A stretch of 39,871 nt of DNA from Geobacteraceae bacterium (lineage in GTDB: Bacteria; Desulfobacterota; Desulfuromonadia; Desulfuromonadales; BM103). Position numbers and translations under genes: made by a program. The notes beneath the pieces were generated by a model. It did no database searches. It saw only the letters and a program-made list of their open reading frames with translations, and had not been told where the DNA came from. Below, in pieces: positions 8,042 through 16,982 of the stretch (position 1 is the first letter of the stretch; each line of letters opens with the position of its first letter). The stretch spans positions 1 through 39,871 of the forward strand of contig JAHEDT010000028.1 of the NCBI GenBank assembly GCA_024641085.1, read 5' to 3'.

Positions 8042-8767
8042 ATGTCCTACAGTAAATATTTCAACAAAGGCCAGAAAGTTTTCATCAAACGGATCTTCAC
8101 CGATGAGGAAAGAACCGCCCTGGACAGCATCACCGGCTATGCCATGCGCAGCCAGTCGATGCAGCTCGACCTGGCCCTCCCCTACGGTTGCGATGCTGCA
8201 GATTCCTACCCTTTTGAATCGGGAATGAAGTTTGAGATTTCGACCGACCACAAAGGAATGGGCCTGCGCCTGGTGGCCTCATTCAGCGATCGTATCAGCA
8301 GCCAGGATATCCGCCTGCAGTTCGAGGGGAACCTGGAGTTTATTTCGCGCCGGCTCTATAAACGGGTGGATGTCAACGCCTGGGTGGGGATTCAACGTGG
8401 CCAGGGCAACCTGGCGGAGATGCGCCGTCTCTGGGAGGAACATCTGCAGAAGATTAAATCAGGAGTCTCTGCCGCCGAGCTGACCGAATTCAAGAAACAC
8501 CTGGTCAACCTTGCCGGGGGCGGTTTGCGCCTGACGTTGCCGGCTCCGGTCGAGATGGCAGAGCGGGTCCTGGTCTACCTCTCGATCGGTGACAAGCAGG
8601 GGATCATCTGTGCACTGGCTGAAACGATCTGGGTCGACCAGGCCAAGGACGACGGCACACAGATGATCGGCCTGCGGTTCCTGAATATTCTCGAACAAGA
8701 CCAGGCCCGGATCGATGGGGTGGTCAAAATGCTGATTGATCGTCTGGGAGGCACCGGCGAAGCATGA
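8042..8767 (+). CDS. PilZ-domain protein (YcgR-like c-di-GMP receptor)
   Basis: A 241-residue protein with a C-terminal PilZ domain. The c-di-GMP-binding RxxxR motif is R104-LYK-R108. The second motif (D/N)x(S/A)xxG is N156-LAGG-G161, with Ala in the usual Ser position. The first 100 residues form a separate domain resembling the YcgR N-terminal fold, rich in beta strand and without membrane segments. It is the third gene of the set starting at 6487, 10 bp after the kinase-like gene. It most likely senses c-di-GMP to adjust motility or surface behaviour, but no flagellar or pilus gene lies nearby. Confidence 0.8.
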   Translation: MSYSKYFNKGQKVFIKRIFTDEERTALDSITGYAMRSQSMQLDLALPYGCDAADSYPFESGMKFEISTDHKGMGLRLVASFSDRISSQDIRLQFEGNLEFISRRLYKRVDVNAWVGIQRGQGNLAEMRRLWEEHLQKIKSGVSAAELTEFKKHLVNLAGGGLRLTLPAPVEMAERVLVYLSIGDKQGIICALAETIWVDQAKDDGTQMIGLRFLNILEQDQARIDGVVKMLIDRLGGTGEA

Positions 8768-8770
8768 CAC

Positions 8771-9367
8771 TCATGGCTGCTCTGGGAGCATTTTATGCAA
8801 ATGCTCCCAGAGCAGTACTCCGTCGCCGGTAAACACGCTCTGTTCATCCGCAGGCAAGACCCGCCAGTCGCCGCGCCGGATTTCCAGTTCCAATTGTCCT
8901 GGAGCCCAACCGGTATAGCCGGCAAAGATCCGGGAGACCAACACGCCTTCGGCAAAATCAGACCATTCTTCAAGCACGCCAACCCCGGTCAGATAAAGGC
9001 CGCCGAGGACTTCATCGGCCGGCTCCGGCGGATCGTTGCGGACTTTGACCAGGGCCAGCAGGGTCTGCGGTTCAACCGGGCCGCCATACGAGAGGCGGGC
9101 GCCCTGCCCGACGAGCTTCGACCCCTCCGGGAGAACTTGCGACAGCGCCAGGCGGCTGGTCCGATTGACGACCAGGCCGGCCGAGCCCTGTGCATCATGC
9201 TGGATCAAGAGGATCACCCCTTGGTGGAATCGCGGATCAACGAGCCTCTCCGCCGCGACCAGAAACACCCCCTTGTCCGGGGCAAAGGCTTGCGCGGTCT
9301 GCGTCCAGGCCAGACAGATCAGCAACAGCGGAAGGAATAAACAAAACCGTCGCCAGCTCGAAATCAT
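8771..9367 (-). CDS. YqgE/AlgH-family (DUF179) protein with signal peptide
   Basis: A 198-residue protein of the YqgE/AlgH family, whose biochemical role is not firmly known. From residue 28 on it matches the family: GVFLVAAERLVDPRFHQGVILLIQH, then GSAGLVVNRT and LSYGGPVE, and GYTGWAPGQLELEI. In contrast to the usual cytoplasmic form, it starts with a clear signal peptide: WRR, a Leu-rich core and a likely cleavage after AQA (A27). Its ATG overlaps the mltA stop (ATGA), so the two are translationally coupled and probably act together in the envelope. Its 3' end contains the 17-bp inverted repeat. Confidence 0.85.
   Translation of the reverse strand: MISSWRRFCLFLPLLLICLAWTQTAQAFAPDKGVFLVAAERLVDPRFHQGVILLIQHDAQGSAGLVVNRTSRLALSQVLPEGSKLVGQGARLSYGGPVEPQTLLALVKVRNDPPEPADEVLGGLYLTGVGVLEEWSDFAEGVLVSRIFAGYTGWAPGQLELEIRRGDWRVLPADEQSVFTGDGVLLWEHLHKMLPEQP
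8777..8815. repeat. 17-bp perfect inverted repeat at the junction of convergent genes
   Basis: Arms at 8777-8793 and 8799-8815 are exactly complementary over 17 bp, with a 5-nt loop (tatgc). The hairpin starts 9 bp after the PilZ stop codon and lies wholly inside the last codons of the yqgE-like gene on the other strand. There is no T-run after either arm, so it is not a classical intrinsic terminator, but it could stop or stabilise both transcripts. Confidence 0.8.
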
Positions 9368-10542
9368 TGTGTTTTTTCCTCCCGCGGCAAAAGCACCCAG
9401 AACTTGGCGGCCTGTTTCATGCGCCCGGCCAGGGCGCCTGCCTGGTCACCCATTCCCCAGAAAAAATCGCCCCGCACCTTGCCCTTGATCGCACCGCCGG
9501 TATCCTGCGCCATCATCAGGCGCTGCAATGGCCGATCGCTGTTCGGCCAGGTGGTCTCGATAAACACCGGAGCGCCGAGCGGGATATAACGCCGGTCGAC
9601 AGCCATGCTGCGGCCTGGCGTCAGGGGCACGCCCAGGGCCCCGGGTGGGCTCTGGACATCGCCGCCCAGCTCTCTGAAGAAGACGTAACTCGGGTTCTGG
9701 TTCAGCAGTTTGTCAACCTCTTGAGGATTTTTCCTGGCCCACTCCCGGATGTTCTGCATCGACATCTGGTCGCGGGTCATGGCACCGCGATCGATCAGGA
9801 ACTTGCCGATCGACTTGTAAGGATGGCCATTCTGATCGGCGTAGTTGACCATGGCCCGCTCACCGTTATCAAGCAGGATGCGCCCCGACCCTTGGACATG
9901 CAGGAAAAACAGCTCGACAGGGTCAGCGACCCAGAAGAGTTCCTTGCCGGCCAGCGGCTGTCCCTGGCCGTCAATTTTGCTCCGGTCCCAGTAGGCAATC
10001 ACCCGTTGGCCTTCGACCCTGCCCCGCAACCGGTAGTTACCAAGCTCCGGATAGACTTCACTCAGGTCGACCACCAGCAGGTCATCCGGGCGGCTATAGA
10101 TCGGATACCGGTAGGTGCCCGAAGGAGTCCGGCTGCCGTGCAGGTCGGGGACGTAGTAGCCGGTCAGCAGACCTTCGCTGGAACCGTTCGCCTGTCGGAC
10201 CTGGTGCGGCACGAAGTTGCGTTCAAAGAAAGCGCGCACCTCCGCTCCGGGAGCATTGTCCATGGCAAGGGCCTCCTGGCAGGCAGCCTGCCATTGCGGA
10301 CGCCAGCGCAGTGCCGAGCAGCTCTGAAGAAAAGCGCCAAAAGCCAGGCTCGGGTCATCTTCCAGCCAACCGGGAACCTCTTGCCAGGTCACCGCCTGCA
10401 GCGTCGGGACCTCCTCCACGGCCGGCACCTCTACGACCGGCTCTTCAAGGACCGGTCCTTCGACGACCGGAACTTTCGGCGGCCGTGCGCAGGCGGCGAG
10501 GACCACCAGACTGACAATCATCAACCAGCATCGTTTCTTCAT
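9364..10542 (-). CDS. mltA: Membrane-bound lytic murein transglycosylase A (lipoprotein)
   Basis: Cleaves the glycan strands of peptidoglycan, forming 1,6-anhydro-muramyl ends, in the periplasm. The 392-residue product starts with a lipoprotein signal whose lipobox is LAAC (about residues 16-19). A proline- and valine-rich linker follows, then the MltA barrel region (LLTGYYVPDL, YPIYSRPDDL). The C-terminal 3D domain is marked by MAQDTGGAIKG, which contains the catalytic Asp. It overlaps the downstream yqgE-like gene by 4 bp. Upstream lies the heptad repeat array, with no clear promoter. Confidence 0.93.
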   Translation of the reverse strand: MKKRCWLMIVSLVVLAACARPPKVPVVEGPVLEEPVVEVPAVEEVPTLQAVTWQEVPGWLEDDPSLAFGAFLQSCSALRWRPQWQAACQEALAMDNAPGAEVRAFFERNFVPHQVRQANGSSEGLLTGYYVPDLHGSRTPSGTYRYPIYSRPDDLLVVDLSEVYPELGNYRLRGRVEGQRVIAYWDRSKIDGQGQPLAGKELFWVADPVELFFLHVQGSGRILLDNGERAMVNYADQNGHPYKSIGKFLIDRGAMTRDQMSMQNIREWARKNPQEVDKLLNQNPSYVFFRELGGDVQSPPGALGVPLTPGRSMAVDRRYIPLGAPVFIETTWPNSDRPLQRLMMAQDTGGAIKGKVRGDFFWGMGDQAGALAGRMKQAAKFWVLLPREEKTQ

Positions 10543-10582
10543 AATCCCTTTATTTCCAGTTCAGGTTCGATCAGAATTATCC

Positions 10583-10596
10583 GCTAAGCGCTTAGC
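10583..10596. repeat. 14-bp perfect palindrome next to the heptad array
   Basis: GCTAAGCGCTTAGC is a perfect palindrome ending 1 bp before the first 7-bp repeat unit, upstream of mltA. Related letters (GCTCTAAGC) close the far end of the array at about 10714-10722. It may mark the boundary of the repeat insertion. Confidence 0.6.
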
Positions 10597-10597
10597 C

Positions 10598-10716
10598 TAC
10601 AGCTTACAGCCTACAGCCTACAGCCTACAGCTTACAGCTTACAGCTTACAGCTAACAGCTAACAGCTAACAGCTAACAGCTAACAGCTAACAGCTAACAG
10701 CTAACAGCTAACAGCT
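10598..10716. repeat. Heptanucleotide tandem repeat, 17 copies
   Basis: Seventeen uninterrupted 7-bp units fill 119 bp between priA and mltA. The first eight units are TACAGCT or TACAGCC and the last nine are all AACAGCT. A 7-bp unit does not keep reading frame, and no gene covers the array. The change of unit type along the array suggests growth by slippage from one end. There are no unique spacers, so it is not a CRISPR. Confidence 0.95.
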
Positions 10717-10763
10717 CTAAGCATTCAGCCTGACAGTCTCCAAGTCAATGGCTGATTTCACGT

Positions 10764-12974
10764 TCAGAACATATCGACCGGGTCGACATCAACCGTGAGA
10801 ACGACCCCGGCCGGTATATGCATCCGCAAGGGGGTCAATTGCGCGAGCCGGCGGCGCAGTGGTTCACGCTGCCGCCCTTTGAGCAGAATCTGCATCCGGT
10901 GCTTGTTGCGCAGGCGTGCCAGCAGGCAGGGCGCCGGGCCAAGGACTTCCACGTCCGGGGGCCCGGCCATCAGCCCGGCCGAGAGCCGGTTAGCGGCATT
11001 GCAGACCTTGGTTTCGTCATTGCCGCTCAACACCAGGTTGACCAGGTGACCGAAGGGAGGATAATCCAGGGCCTGGCGCTGGGCAAGCTCCAGAGCAGCG
11101 AAGCCCTGGTAATCGTGGCGGGCAACAAAAGCGAGCGCATAGTTGTCAACCGCGTAGGTCTGGATCAGGACCCGGCCGGATCGGTCACCACGCCCGGCCC
11201 GTCCAGCAACCTGGCTGAGCAGTGAGAAGACCCGTTCGGCGCTGCGAAAATCCGGCAGGTTCAGCGCCGTATCGGCGTTGAGCACCCCGACCAGGGTCAC
11301 GGCAGGAAAATCATGCCCCTTGGCAATCATCTGGGTGCCGATCAATACATCGATCTCTCGGGCCGCCATCTGCGTCACCAAACGATGATGAGAGCCCTTG
11401 CGGCTGGTGGTATCGCGGTCCATGCGCGCCACCCGCGCCCCGGGAAACTTGTGTCGAATCTCTTCTTCGAGGCGCTCGGTGCCCATCCCTTCGGGGAGCA
11501 TGCGGGCCCCGCTGCAGCGAGCACAGCTCTCCGGCGGCCGCTGGCGGAAATCACAGTAATGACAGCGCAGCGAGCGCTGCACCTGGGAATAAGTCAGCGT
11601 GATGTCACAGTTCGGACAGCGCAGCGTTGCGCCGCAATCGTGGCAGAGCAGAAACGGTGCATAGCCCCTGCGGTTGAGTAGCAGCAGGGCCTGCTCGCCG
11701 GCCTGCAGGGTTGCGCCGAGCGCAACCTGCAGCGGCTCACTCAGAAGCCCTTCCCCATCATGTTGGGCCAGGTCGACCAGTTCGACCCCGGGCAGCGGCC
11801 GCTCTGCAGTCCGCTCCGGCAGCGGCAGATATGCCAGTTGGCCGTCCATGGCGCGCTGATAGGTCGTCAGTACCGGAGTTGCGCTACCCAGCAGGACCAC
11901 GGCCTCATCCATCTGCCCCCGCATCAGCGCCAGGTCGCGGGCGTTATAGCGGAAACCTTCCGACTGCTTATAGCTGCCGTCATGCTCTTCATCGACGACA
12001 ATCAGGCCGAGCCCGGCAAGGGGCGCAAACACTGCAGAACGGGCGCCGATCACCACGTCGATGTCGCCTTTCGCTACCTGCCGCCAGGCATCGTAGCGCT
12101 CGCCGTCGGACAATCCGGAATGCAGCACGGCCAGGTGCACGCCGTGGTCCCGGAACCAGCTGCGAAAACGGCCGACCAGTTGCGGTGTCAGGGCGATTTC
12201 CGGAACCAGAACCAGTGCTTTTCGCCCCTGTTCGAGGGCTGCGGCGATCGCCCGCAGGTAGACCTCGGTTTTGCCGCTGCCGGTAACCCCGTGCAACAGG
12301 CAGGGATGAAAGGCCGGTGGCGCATTCAGCAGCCTGGTCACATGGTTGACGGCCTGCTGCTGGGCAGGGTTGAGTTCAAGCGCATGGTGGACGTCCACAG
12401 CCATCTCGGCAAAAGGGTCGCGGCAGCGCTCAACCTCAACGAACTCCAGGAATCCCAGTTCAACCAGCCGCTGCAAGGCGGCGTACGGCACCGCAAACTG
12501 CTGGCGCAGCTGGCTCAGACCGACCTGGCCGGCGGCCCGAATGAACTGCAGGAGTTCACGCTGGCGAACCCCGCGCGGGTCTCCTGCGCTGGTGGTTGCC
12601 CGGTAGAGCCTGTCATGCAGGACTGCCGGTTTGCTGTCCAGGGCCGACAGCCCGGCTGGCAACGCCGTGCGGACCGCTTCTCCGGGAGGATAGAGGTAGT
12701 AGCGTGCTGCGCGCAGGTAGAAGTCGGCGTGCCGGGCGTGAAACAGCGGGTGGGGATCGATAACTTCGAGGATCTCCTTGAGGGGGGTGTCACCAGGCTC
12801 AGCCCAGTTCATGATGTAGCCGACAACCTGGCGGCGACCCAGAGGAACCCGCACACGGCTGCCGACCTGGACCTGCGTCGCCAGGGCGGCCGGGATTGCG
12901 TAACTCAGGATCTTGTCGAGAGGCGCAACAACTGCGATCTCTGCGGCCTGCTTCTTTTCTGGTGATGACGTCAC
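10764..12974 (-). CDS. priA: Primosomal replication restart helicase PriA
   Basis: A 3'-to-5' DNA helicase that reloads the replisome at stalled forks. The 736-residue product has the full family layout. The N-terminal DNA-binding part is followed by Walker A GVTGSGKTEVYLR and the DEEH box. The paired-cysteine zinc module runs from CHDCGATLRCPNC to the CHYC and CARC pairs, and helicase motifs such as IGTQMIAKGHDFP and QVAGRAGRGDRSG follow. The start is probably the GTG at 12972-12974; no good ribosome site is visible. It is a single gene; the interval to mltA is filled mainly by the repeat array. Confidence 0.96.
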   Translation of the reverse strand: MTSSPEKKQAAEIAVVAPLDKILSYAIPAALATQVQVGSRVRVPLGRRQVVGYIMNWAEPGDTPLKEILEVIDPHPLFHARHADFYLRAARYYLYPPGEAVRTALPAGLSALDSKPAVLHDRLYRATTSAGDPRGVRQRELLQFIRAAGQVGLSQLRQQFAVPYAALQRLVELGFLEFVEVERCRDPFAEMAVDVHHALELNPAQQQAVNHVTRLLNAPPAFHPCLLHGVTGSGKTEVYLRAIAAALEQGRKALVLVPEIALTPQLVGRFRSWFRDHGVHLAVLHSGLSDGERYDAWRQVAKGDIDVVIGARSAVFAPLAGLGLIVVDEEHDGSYKQSEGFRYNARDLALMRGQMDEAVVLLGSATPVLTTYQRAMDGQLAYLPLPERTAERPLPGVELVDLAQHDGEGLLSEPLQVALGATLQAGEQALLLLNRRGYAPFLLCHDCGATLRCPNCDITLTYSQVQRSLRCHYCDFRQRPPESCARCSGARMLPEGMGTERLEEEIRHKFPGARVARMDRDTTSRKGSHHRLVTQMAAREIDVLIGTQMIAKGHDFPAVTLVGVLNADTALNLPDFRSAERVFSLLSQVAGRAGRGDRSGRVLIQTYAVDNYALAFVARHDYQGFAALELAQRQALDYPPFGHLVNLVLSGNDETKVCNAANRLSAGLMAGPPDVEVLGPAPCLLARLRNKHRMQILLKGRQREPLRRRLAQLTPLRMHIPAGVVLTVDVDPVDMF

Positions 12975-13328
12975 TTCAGGGGTGCACCAAGTTCAACAAG
13001 AGGGGGACGCAAACAAACGACGCAAACTGCGGCCATGAACTCGTGAATCAAAGCTCAAACCGAGGTTTGTCCATACATTCGACCTGTATTCAACCGCGCC
13101 AGGCAGGCGGCCCGCGAAAACACTTCGCTGCTCACTAGAGAGCTTTTCCGATCTTTGCACGACCCTGTCGATATCCGGGGTTCACGGCCTGGCAATCGAA
13201 CACCAAAAACGCAAAGGGGAACTGTCAACCGGGATGGTCAGCTGCGGCCCTGCTTGCCTGACTTGGAGCCTTTCCGCCAGTTTTTCCTGAAATGCTCGTC
13301 CAGCAAGCGCCACACCCTGGCTGCTGTT
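12975..13328. other. 354-bp intergenic region, no supported gene
   Basis: This lies between priA and the flavodiiron gene, both on the minus strand. It should hold the priA promoter. One small dyad is visible at 13056-13069 (CAAACC-GA-GGTTTG), about 80-95 bp upstream of the priA start, which could be an operator. Short stretches such as aacgcaaagggg near 13207 recall the dispersed repeat seen elsewhere in the window but are too degenerate to call. I see no terminator with a T-run after the flavodiiron gene. Confidence 0.5.
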
Positions 13329-14531
13329 CTAAAAGGCCTCCGGGCCGAGGATCTGTGCCGCCAGCTGGCGGGCAAACTCCCTGCATTCACGGTTATTGTC
13401 CTCGGTCGGCGTGAAGCGCAGCGTCAACCCCGGGACCGGCAGTTTGAAACGCAGCCCTTTCAGGCGTTCTTCGACCAGTTTGATCGCTTCACCGCTCCAG
13501 CCAAAGGACCCAAACGCAGCGGCAACCTTCGCCTTGGGTGTCACCAGGGAGAAGAGGGACAATGCGTGCCAGACCTGTGGTGGGGCATCCCGATTGATCG
13601 TCGAGGTCCCGACCAGAATCAGATCAGCCAATTCCAGTTCATCGCGCAGATCGTTATCACGCATCTCGCACATGCGCATGACGACAACGTTGAAGTTTTG
13701 CGCTTCCAGCTCCTGCTTGATGTTGTCCGCCATGCTGTGGGTGTTGCCATGGGAGGACAAAGTCAACATCAGGGCACGGGGGTTCGGCTGCTTCGGCGGC
13801 AACGCCGACCAGCGCCGGTAGGAATCGATGACCGCACGGGGATCGATGCGCCGGATCGGACCGTGCGAGGGGCAGATCATCTTCACCTCCAAGGCGTCCA
13901 CCTTGGCAACGGCATCACGCACCTTGTCCTTGAAAGGGCGCATGATGCAATCGAAATAGAAATGGAAATCCTTTGAGAAGTCAGGAATTTCGTCATCGAA
14001 GAGCTTACTGGCACAGTAATGGGCACCAAAGGCGTCACAGGGGAAAAGCACGGCATCTTCGACCAGGTAGGTGAACATGGTATCAGGCCAGTGCAGGTAA
14101 GGGGCAAGGACAAACCGCAGGGTCCGGCCGCCCAGGTCGACCTCTTCGCCGTCGCTGACCACATGGGGGTTGAACGGCCCATTCAGCAGTTGGCCCAGAA
14201 AATTCTGGGCGGGCCGGGTACAGTAGACCGGCAGGTCCGGGCGTTTTTCGAGCAGACGACCCAACGCCCCGGAATGGTCCGGCTCGGTGTGGTTGATCAC
14301 CACCAGGTCGATCTTGTCGAGACCGATGACCTCTTCGATCTTGGCAAAGAATTCATCGGTAAAGGGCGCCTTGACCGTATCGATCAGGGCGGTTTTCTGT
14401 TCCCCACGGACAATGTACGCATTATAGGTGGTGCCGTTATGCGTCGGAAAAAGCTCATCGAAAATTTTCAGGTCGGGGTGCCTGACACCGACCCAGAAAA
14501 CATTGCCAGCAACCTCCTGGGATTGATCCAT
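13329..14531 (-). CDS. Flavodiiron protein (A-type flavoprotein, FprA/ROO type)
   Basis: Reduces O2 to water or NO to N2O using electrons from rubredoxin or a related donor, protecting anaerobes. The 400-residue product has the standard two-domain layout. The N-terminal metallo-beta-lactamase-like domain carries the diiron ligands H81, E83, D85 and H86 (NHTEPDHSG), with further ligands in APYLHWPD, FPCDAFGAH and CPSHGPI. The C-terminal flavodoxin domain binds FMN (LTLSSHGNTHSMADNI). It is a single gene, with the exported metallophosphoesterase divergent from it across 122 bp. Which gas it prefers cannot be told. Confidence 0.93.
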   Translation of the reverse strand: MDQSQEVAGNVFWVGVRHPDLKIFDELFPTHNGTTYNAYIVRGEQKTALIDTVKAPFTDEFFAKIEEVIGLDKIDLVVINHTEPDHSGALGRLLEKRPDLPVYCTRPAQNFLGQLLNGPFNPHVVSDGEEVDLGGRTLRFVLAPYLHWPDTMFTYLVEDAVLFPCDAFGAHYCASKLFDDEIPDFSKDFHFYFDCIMRPFKDKVRDAVAKVDALEVKMICPSHGPIRRIDPRAVIDSYRRWSALPPKQPNPRALMLTLSSHGNTHSMADNIKQELEAQNFNVVVMRMCEMRDNDLRDELELADLILVGTSTINRDAPPQVWHALSLFSLVTPKAKVAAAFGSFGWSGEAIKLVEERLKGLRFKLPVPGLTLRFTPTEDNNRECREFARQLAAQILGPEAF

Positions 14532-14653
14532 AATGTGTATCGCCTTTCCTTTTCGGTATGGTTTCCTCTATAATTGCCTATCATGCAAGGCCTAAAGATA
14601 ATACAACCCGCCGCTCCTGACAACCACCGCCCGCATTCCCATGGCAGGTTCCC

Positions 14654-15487
14654 ATGAGCTTTTCTTCCCGTCGGCGACCCGGGGTGAGCAGGCGGCGCTT
14701 CCTGTCACTCGGCATGTTCGGCATCGCCGGCGCGCTGGCAGCGGACACCGCCTGGTATGAGCCGCAGGCCCTGCAGGTAGAGAGCACTATTCTACCGACC
14801 CATTCCCCCGGAGGGAAGGTTCGTCTGGTGCAGATCAGCGACCTCCACCTGAGCAGTTTCAACAGCTATTTTGGCAAGGTCGCCAGCGAAGTTGCCAGTC
14901 TGCAGCCGGACCTGATCGTTCTTACCGGAGACTATCTCGAAGAAGAACGCAACATCCGGGGGGTCCTGAATTTTCTCAAGCAGCTGCGCGCCAATCACGG
15001 CATTTATGCGGTGCAGGGCAACTGGGAATACTGGTCGCGGCTCGAGGGCGAAAACCTGCGCCGGCATTTTTCCGGGGTCGGGGTGAAGCTGTTGATCAAC
15101 GAACGTGCTGACCTGGAAATCAACGGCCGCGCCCTGTCGATCTTCGGCCTGGATTACCCGTCATCGACGGACCATCTCCAACAACTGCAGCAGGACATCG
15201 ATCCCCAGCGTTTCAACCTGCTCCTGTCCCATGTCCCGGCTTTTGCCCACGAACAGCTTCACGAACAGATCGACCTGGTCCTGAGCGGGCACACCCACGG
15301 CGGCCAGATCCGCCTGCCTTACCTGCCCCCCTTATACCTGCCGCGCTATTCCGGCCGATTCGTGGCCGGGTTCTACCAGGTCAGCCCTCATCGCATACCG
15401 CTCTACGTCAGCCGTGGGGTGGGCACCAGCGTCCTCCCCCTGAGATTTCTCTGCCGTCCTGAAATTGGCCTCTTTGAATTGGTGTAG
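14654..15487 (+). CDS. Tat-exported metallophosphoesterase (YaeI/YkuE-like)
   Basis: A 277-residue calcineurin-like phosphoesterase. The N-terminus has a twin-arginine signal (SRRRFL at residues 12-17) followed by a hydrophobic stretch, so it is likely exported or membrane-anchored after folding. Metal-binding motifs appear in order: ISDLHLS, LTGDYLE, QGNWEYW and the C-terminal GHTHGGQIRLP. This group includes E. coli YaeI and Bacillus YkuE, and the distant relative LpxG acts on UDP-diacylglucosamine; the substrate here is not known. The start has GGCAGG about 6 nt upstream. It is divergent from the flavodiiron gene and convergent with lpd. Confidence 0.85.
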   Translation: MSFSSRRRPGVSRRRFLSLGMFGIAGALAADTAWYEPQALQVESTILPTHSPGGKVRLVQISDLHLSSFNSYFGKVASEVASLQPDLIVLTGDYLEEERNIRGVLNFLKQLRANHGIYAVQGNWEYWSRLEGENLRRHFSGVGVKLLINERADLEINGRALSIFGLDYPSSTDHLQQLQQDIDPQRFNLLLSHVPAFAHEQLHEQIDLVLSGHTHGGQIRLPYLPPLYLPRYSGRFVAGFYQVSPHRIPLYVSRGVGTSVLPLRFLCRPEIGLFELV

Positions 15488-15584
15488 GCGACTGGAGGCA
15501 GTGCTTCCAGCAGCTCACCTTCGTGTTCAAAACTCAAATGGTCCCAGGCTCGTGCGCAAGGCTGATGAACAGCCCGGTTCCTGC

Positions 15585-16982
15585 TCAGGTGTGCAGGGCC
15601 TGGCCGAGCGCTTTGAGTGCGGCCTCCTGAAACGCTTCACCCAAAGTGGGATGAACATGCACCGTACCGGCGATATCTTCAAGGCGCGCGCCCATCTCCA
15701 GGGCCAACGCGAAACAGCTGGAGAGTTCGGCGACGCCACGGCCGACAGCCTGGATGCCGAGCAGCAAGTGATTGTCGGCCCGAGCCACCACCCGCACGAA
15801 ACCCTCCCCTGCTTCCATGGTCATGGCCCTGCCGCTGGCGGCAAAGGGAAACTGGCCTAGCTTGACCTGGAAACCGGCCGCCCTGGCCTGCTCGGGAAGC
15901 AGACCAGCGACCACCACCTCGGGATCGGTGAAGCACACGGCGGGGATGCAGATCTTGTCGAAGGAGCGCGGCGTGCCGGCAATGATCTGGGCAACCATCT
16001 CCCCTTGTGCCAGTGCGCGGTGGGCGAGCAGGGCGCCACCAGTGACATCGCCGACAGCCCAGACGTTTTTCATCGAAGTCTGGCAGCGATCGTCGATACG
16101 GATGAATGAGCCATCCATATCCAGGACCAGGTTGTCGATCCCCCAGCCGGCAGTACGCGGCCGCCGGCCCACGGTGACCAGCACCTTGTCGGCCTTGATC
16201 TCGATCTCGGCACCGCCATCAGCTGTCACCCGCAGGGCATTGCCCTTCTCCGTAAGCCCCTGGGCCCTGGCCCCGGTCAGAACCTGCACATCCATCATCT
16301 TCAGGCGCTCGGCAATCGGCCGGGTCAGGTCGGCATCGTAATGGGGGAGGATGCGCTCCTCGGCTTCGACCACGGTGACCAGGGAGCCGATTTTGGCGAA
16401 AGCCATCCCGAGTTCCAGGCCGATGTAGCCCCCGCCCACGACGCACAGACGTTTGGGCAGGGTGGTCAGCGAGAGCGCCGTGCTCGAGGAGATAACCGCT
16501 CCTCCGAAGGGCAAAAACGGCAGTTCCACCGGTTCGGAGCCGGTCGCCAGGACAACGTGCTCGGCAACGATGCGCTGCACGCCCCGCGCCGTTTCCACCT
16601 CACAGGTGCGGCCGTCCTGAAGGACACCCCAGCCCTTGATCACCGTGACCCTGGCTTTCTTCAGCAGGCCGGCAACCCCGCTGTTGAGTCGGCTGACGAT
16701 GCCGTCCTTCCAGGCAATCGTGCGCTTCAGGTCAATCGAGGGCCGCCCCAGCGAGATGCCGATTGGGCTCTCGCCCGAAGCATGGTGCAGGACCGCCTGG
16801 AACTCGTCAGCGGCGTGGATCAGGGCCTTGGAGGGGATACAGCCGACATTGAGACAGGTGCCTCCGAGCTGGTCACTCTCCACCAGCACGGTCTCCATGC
16901 CAAGTTGCCCGGCCTTGATGGCGGCCACGTAGCCGCCGGGGCCGCCGCCCAGCACCAGTACTTTGGTCGTGATCGGTTTCAT
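15585..16982 (-). CDS. lpdA: Dihydrolipoyl dehydrogenase (E3)
   Basis: Re-oxidises the dihydrolipoyl arm of E2 and passes electrons to NAD+. The 465-residue flavoprotein has the FAD turn GGGPGGYVA and the redox disulfide C43-LNVG-C48 ([13 protein letters not shown]). It also has the NAD-binding turn [12 protein letters not shown], the second FAD motif [10 protein letters not shown], and the C-terminal [13 protein letters not shown] with the catalytic His-Glu pair. Its ATG directly abuts the E2 stop with no gap, so it is the last gene of the four-gene 2-oxoacid dehydrogenase operon. The symbol lpdV would also be apt. Confidence 0.95.
   Translation of the reverse strand: MKPITTKVLVLGGGPGGYVAAIKAGQLGMETVLVESDQLGGTCLNVGCIPSKALIHAADEFQAVLHHASGESPIGISLGRPSIDLKRTIAWKDGIVSRLNSGVAGLLKKARVTVIKGWGVLQDGRTCEVETARGVQRIVAEHVVLATGSEPVELPFLPFGGAVISSSTALSLTTLPKRLCVVGGGYIGLELGMAFAKIGSLVTVVEAEERILPHYDADLTRPIAERLKMMDVQVLTGARAQGLTEKGNALRVTADGGAEIEIKADKVLVTVGRRPRTAGWGIDNLVLDMDGSFIRIDDRCQTSMKNVWAVGDVTGGALLAHRALAQGEMVAQIIAGTPRSFDKICIPAVCFTDPEVVVAGLLPEQARAAGFQVKLGQFPFAASGRAMTMEAGEGFVRVVARADNHLLLGIQAVGRGVAELSSCFALALEMGARLEDIAGTVHVHPTLGEAFQEAALKALGQALHT

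Noticed and set aside
6427-8043. Long open frame on the minus strand over the quinone oxidoreductase and kinase genes
   Set aside because: Antisense shadow; the plus-strand genes have clear motifs and ribosome sites.
10598-10716. Heptad array considered as a CRISPR
   Set aside because: Units are 7 bp and contiguous, without spacers, and there are no cas genes nearby.
11760-12965. Long open frame on the plus strand over priA
   Set aside because: Antisense to priA, which has all helicase motifs; no start signal or similarity is visible.
12975-13328. Possible hidden gene in the gap between priA and the flavodiiron gene
   Set aside because: All frames are short and lack motifs or ribosome sites.
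15491-15509. Small hairpin after the metallophosphoesterase gene
   Set aside because: About 8 bp with a 3-nt loop and no T-run; not supported as a terminator.
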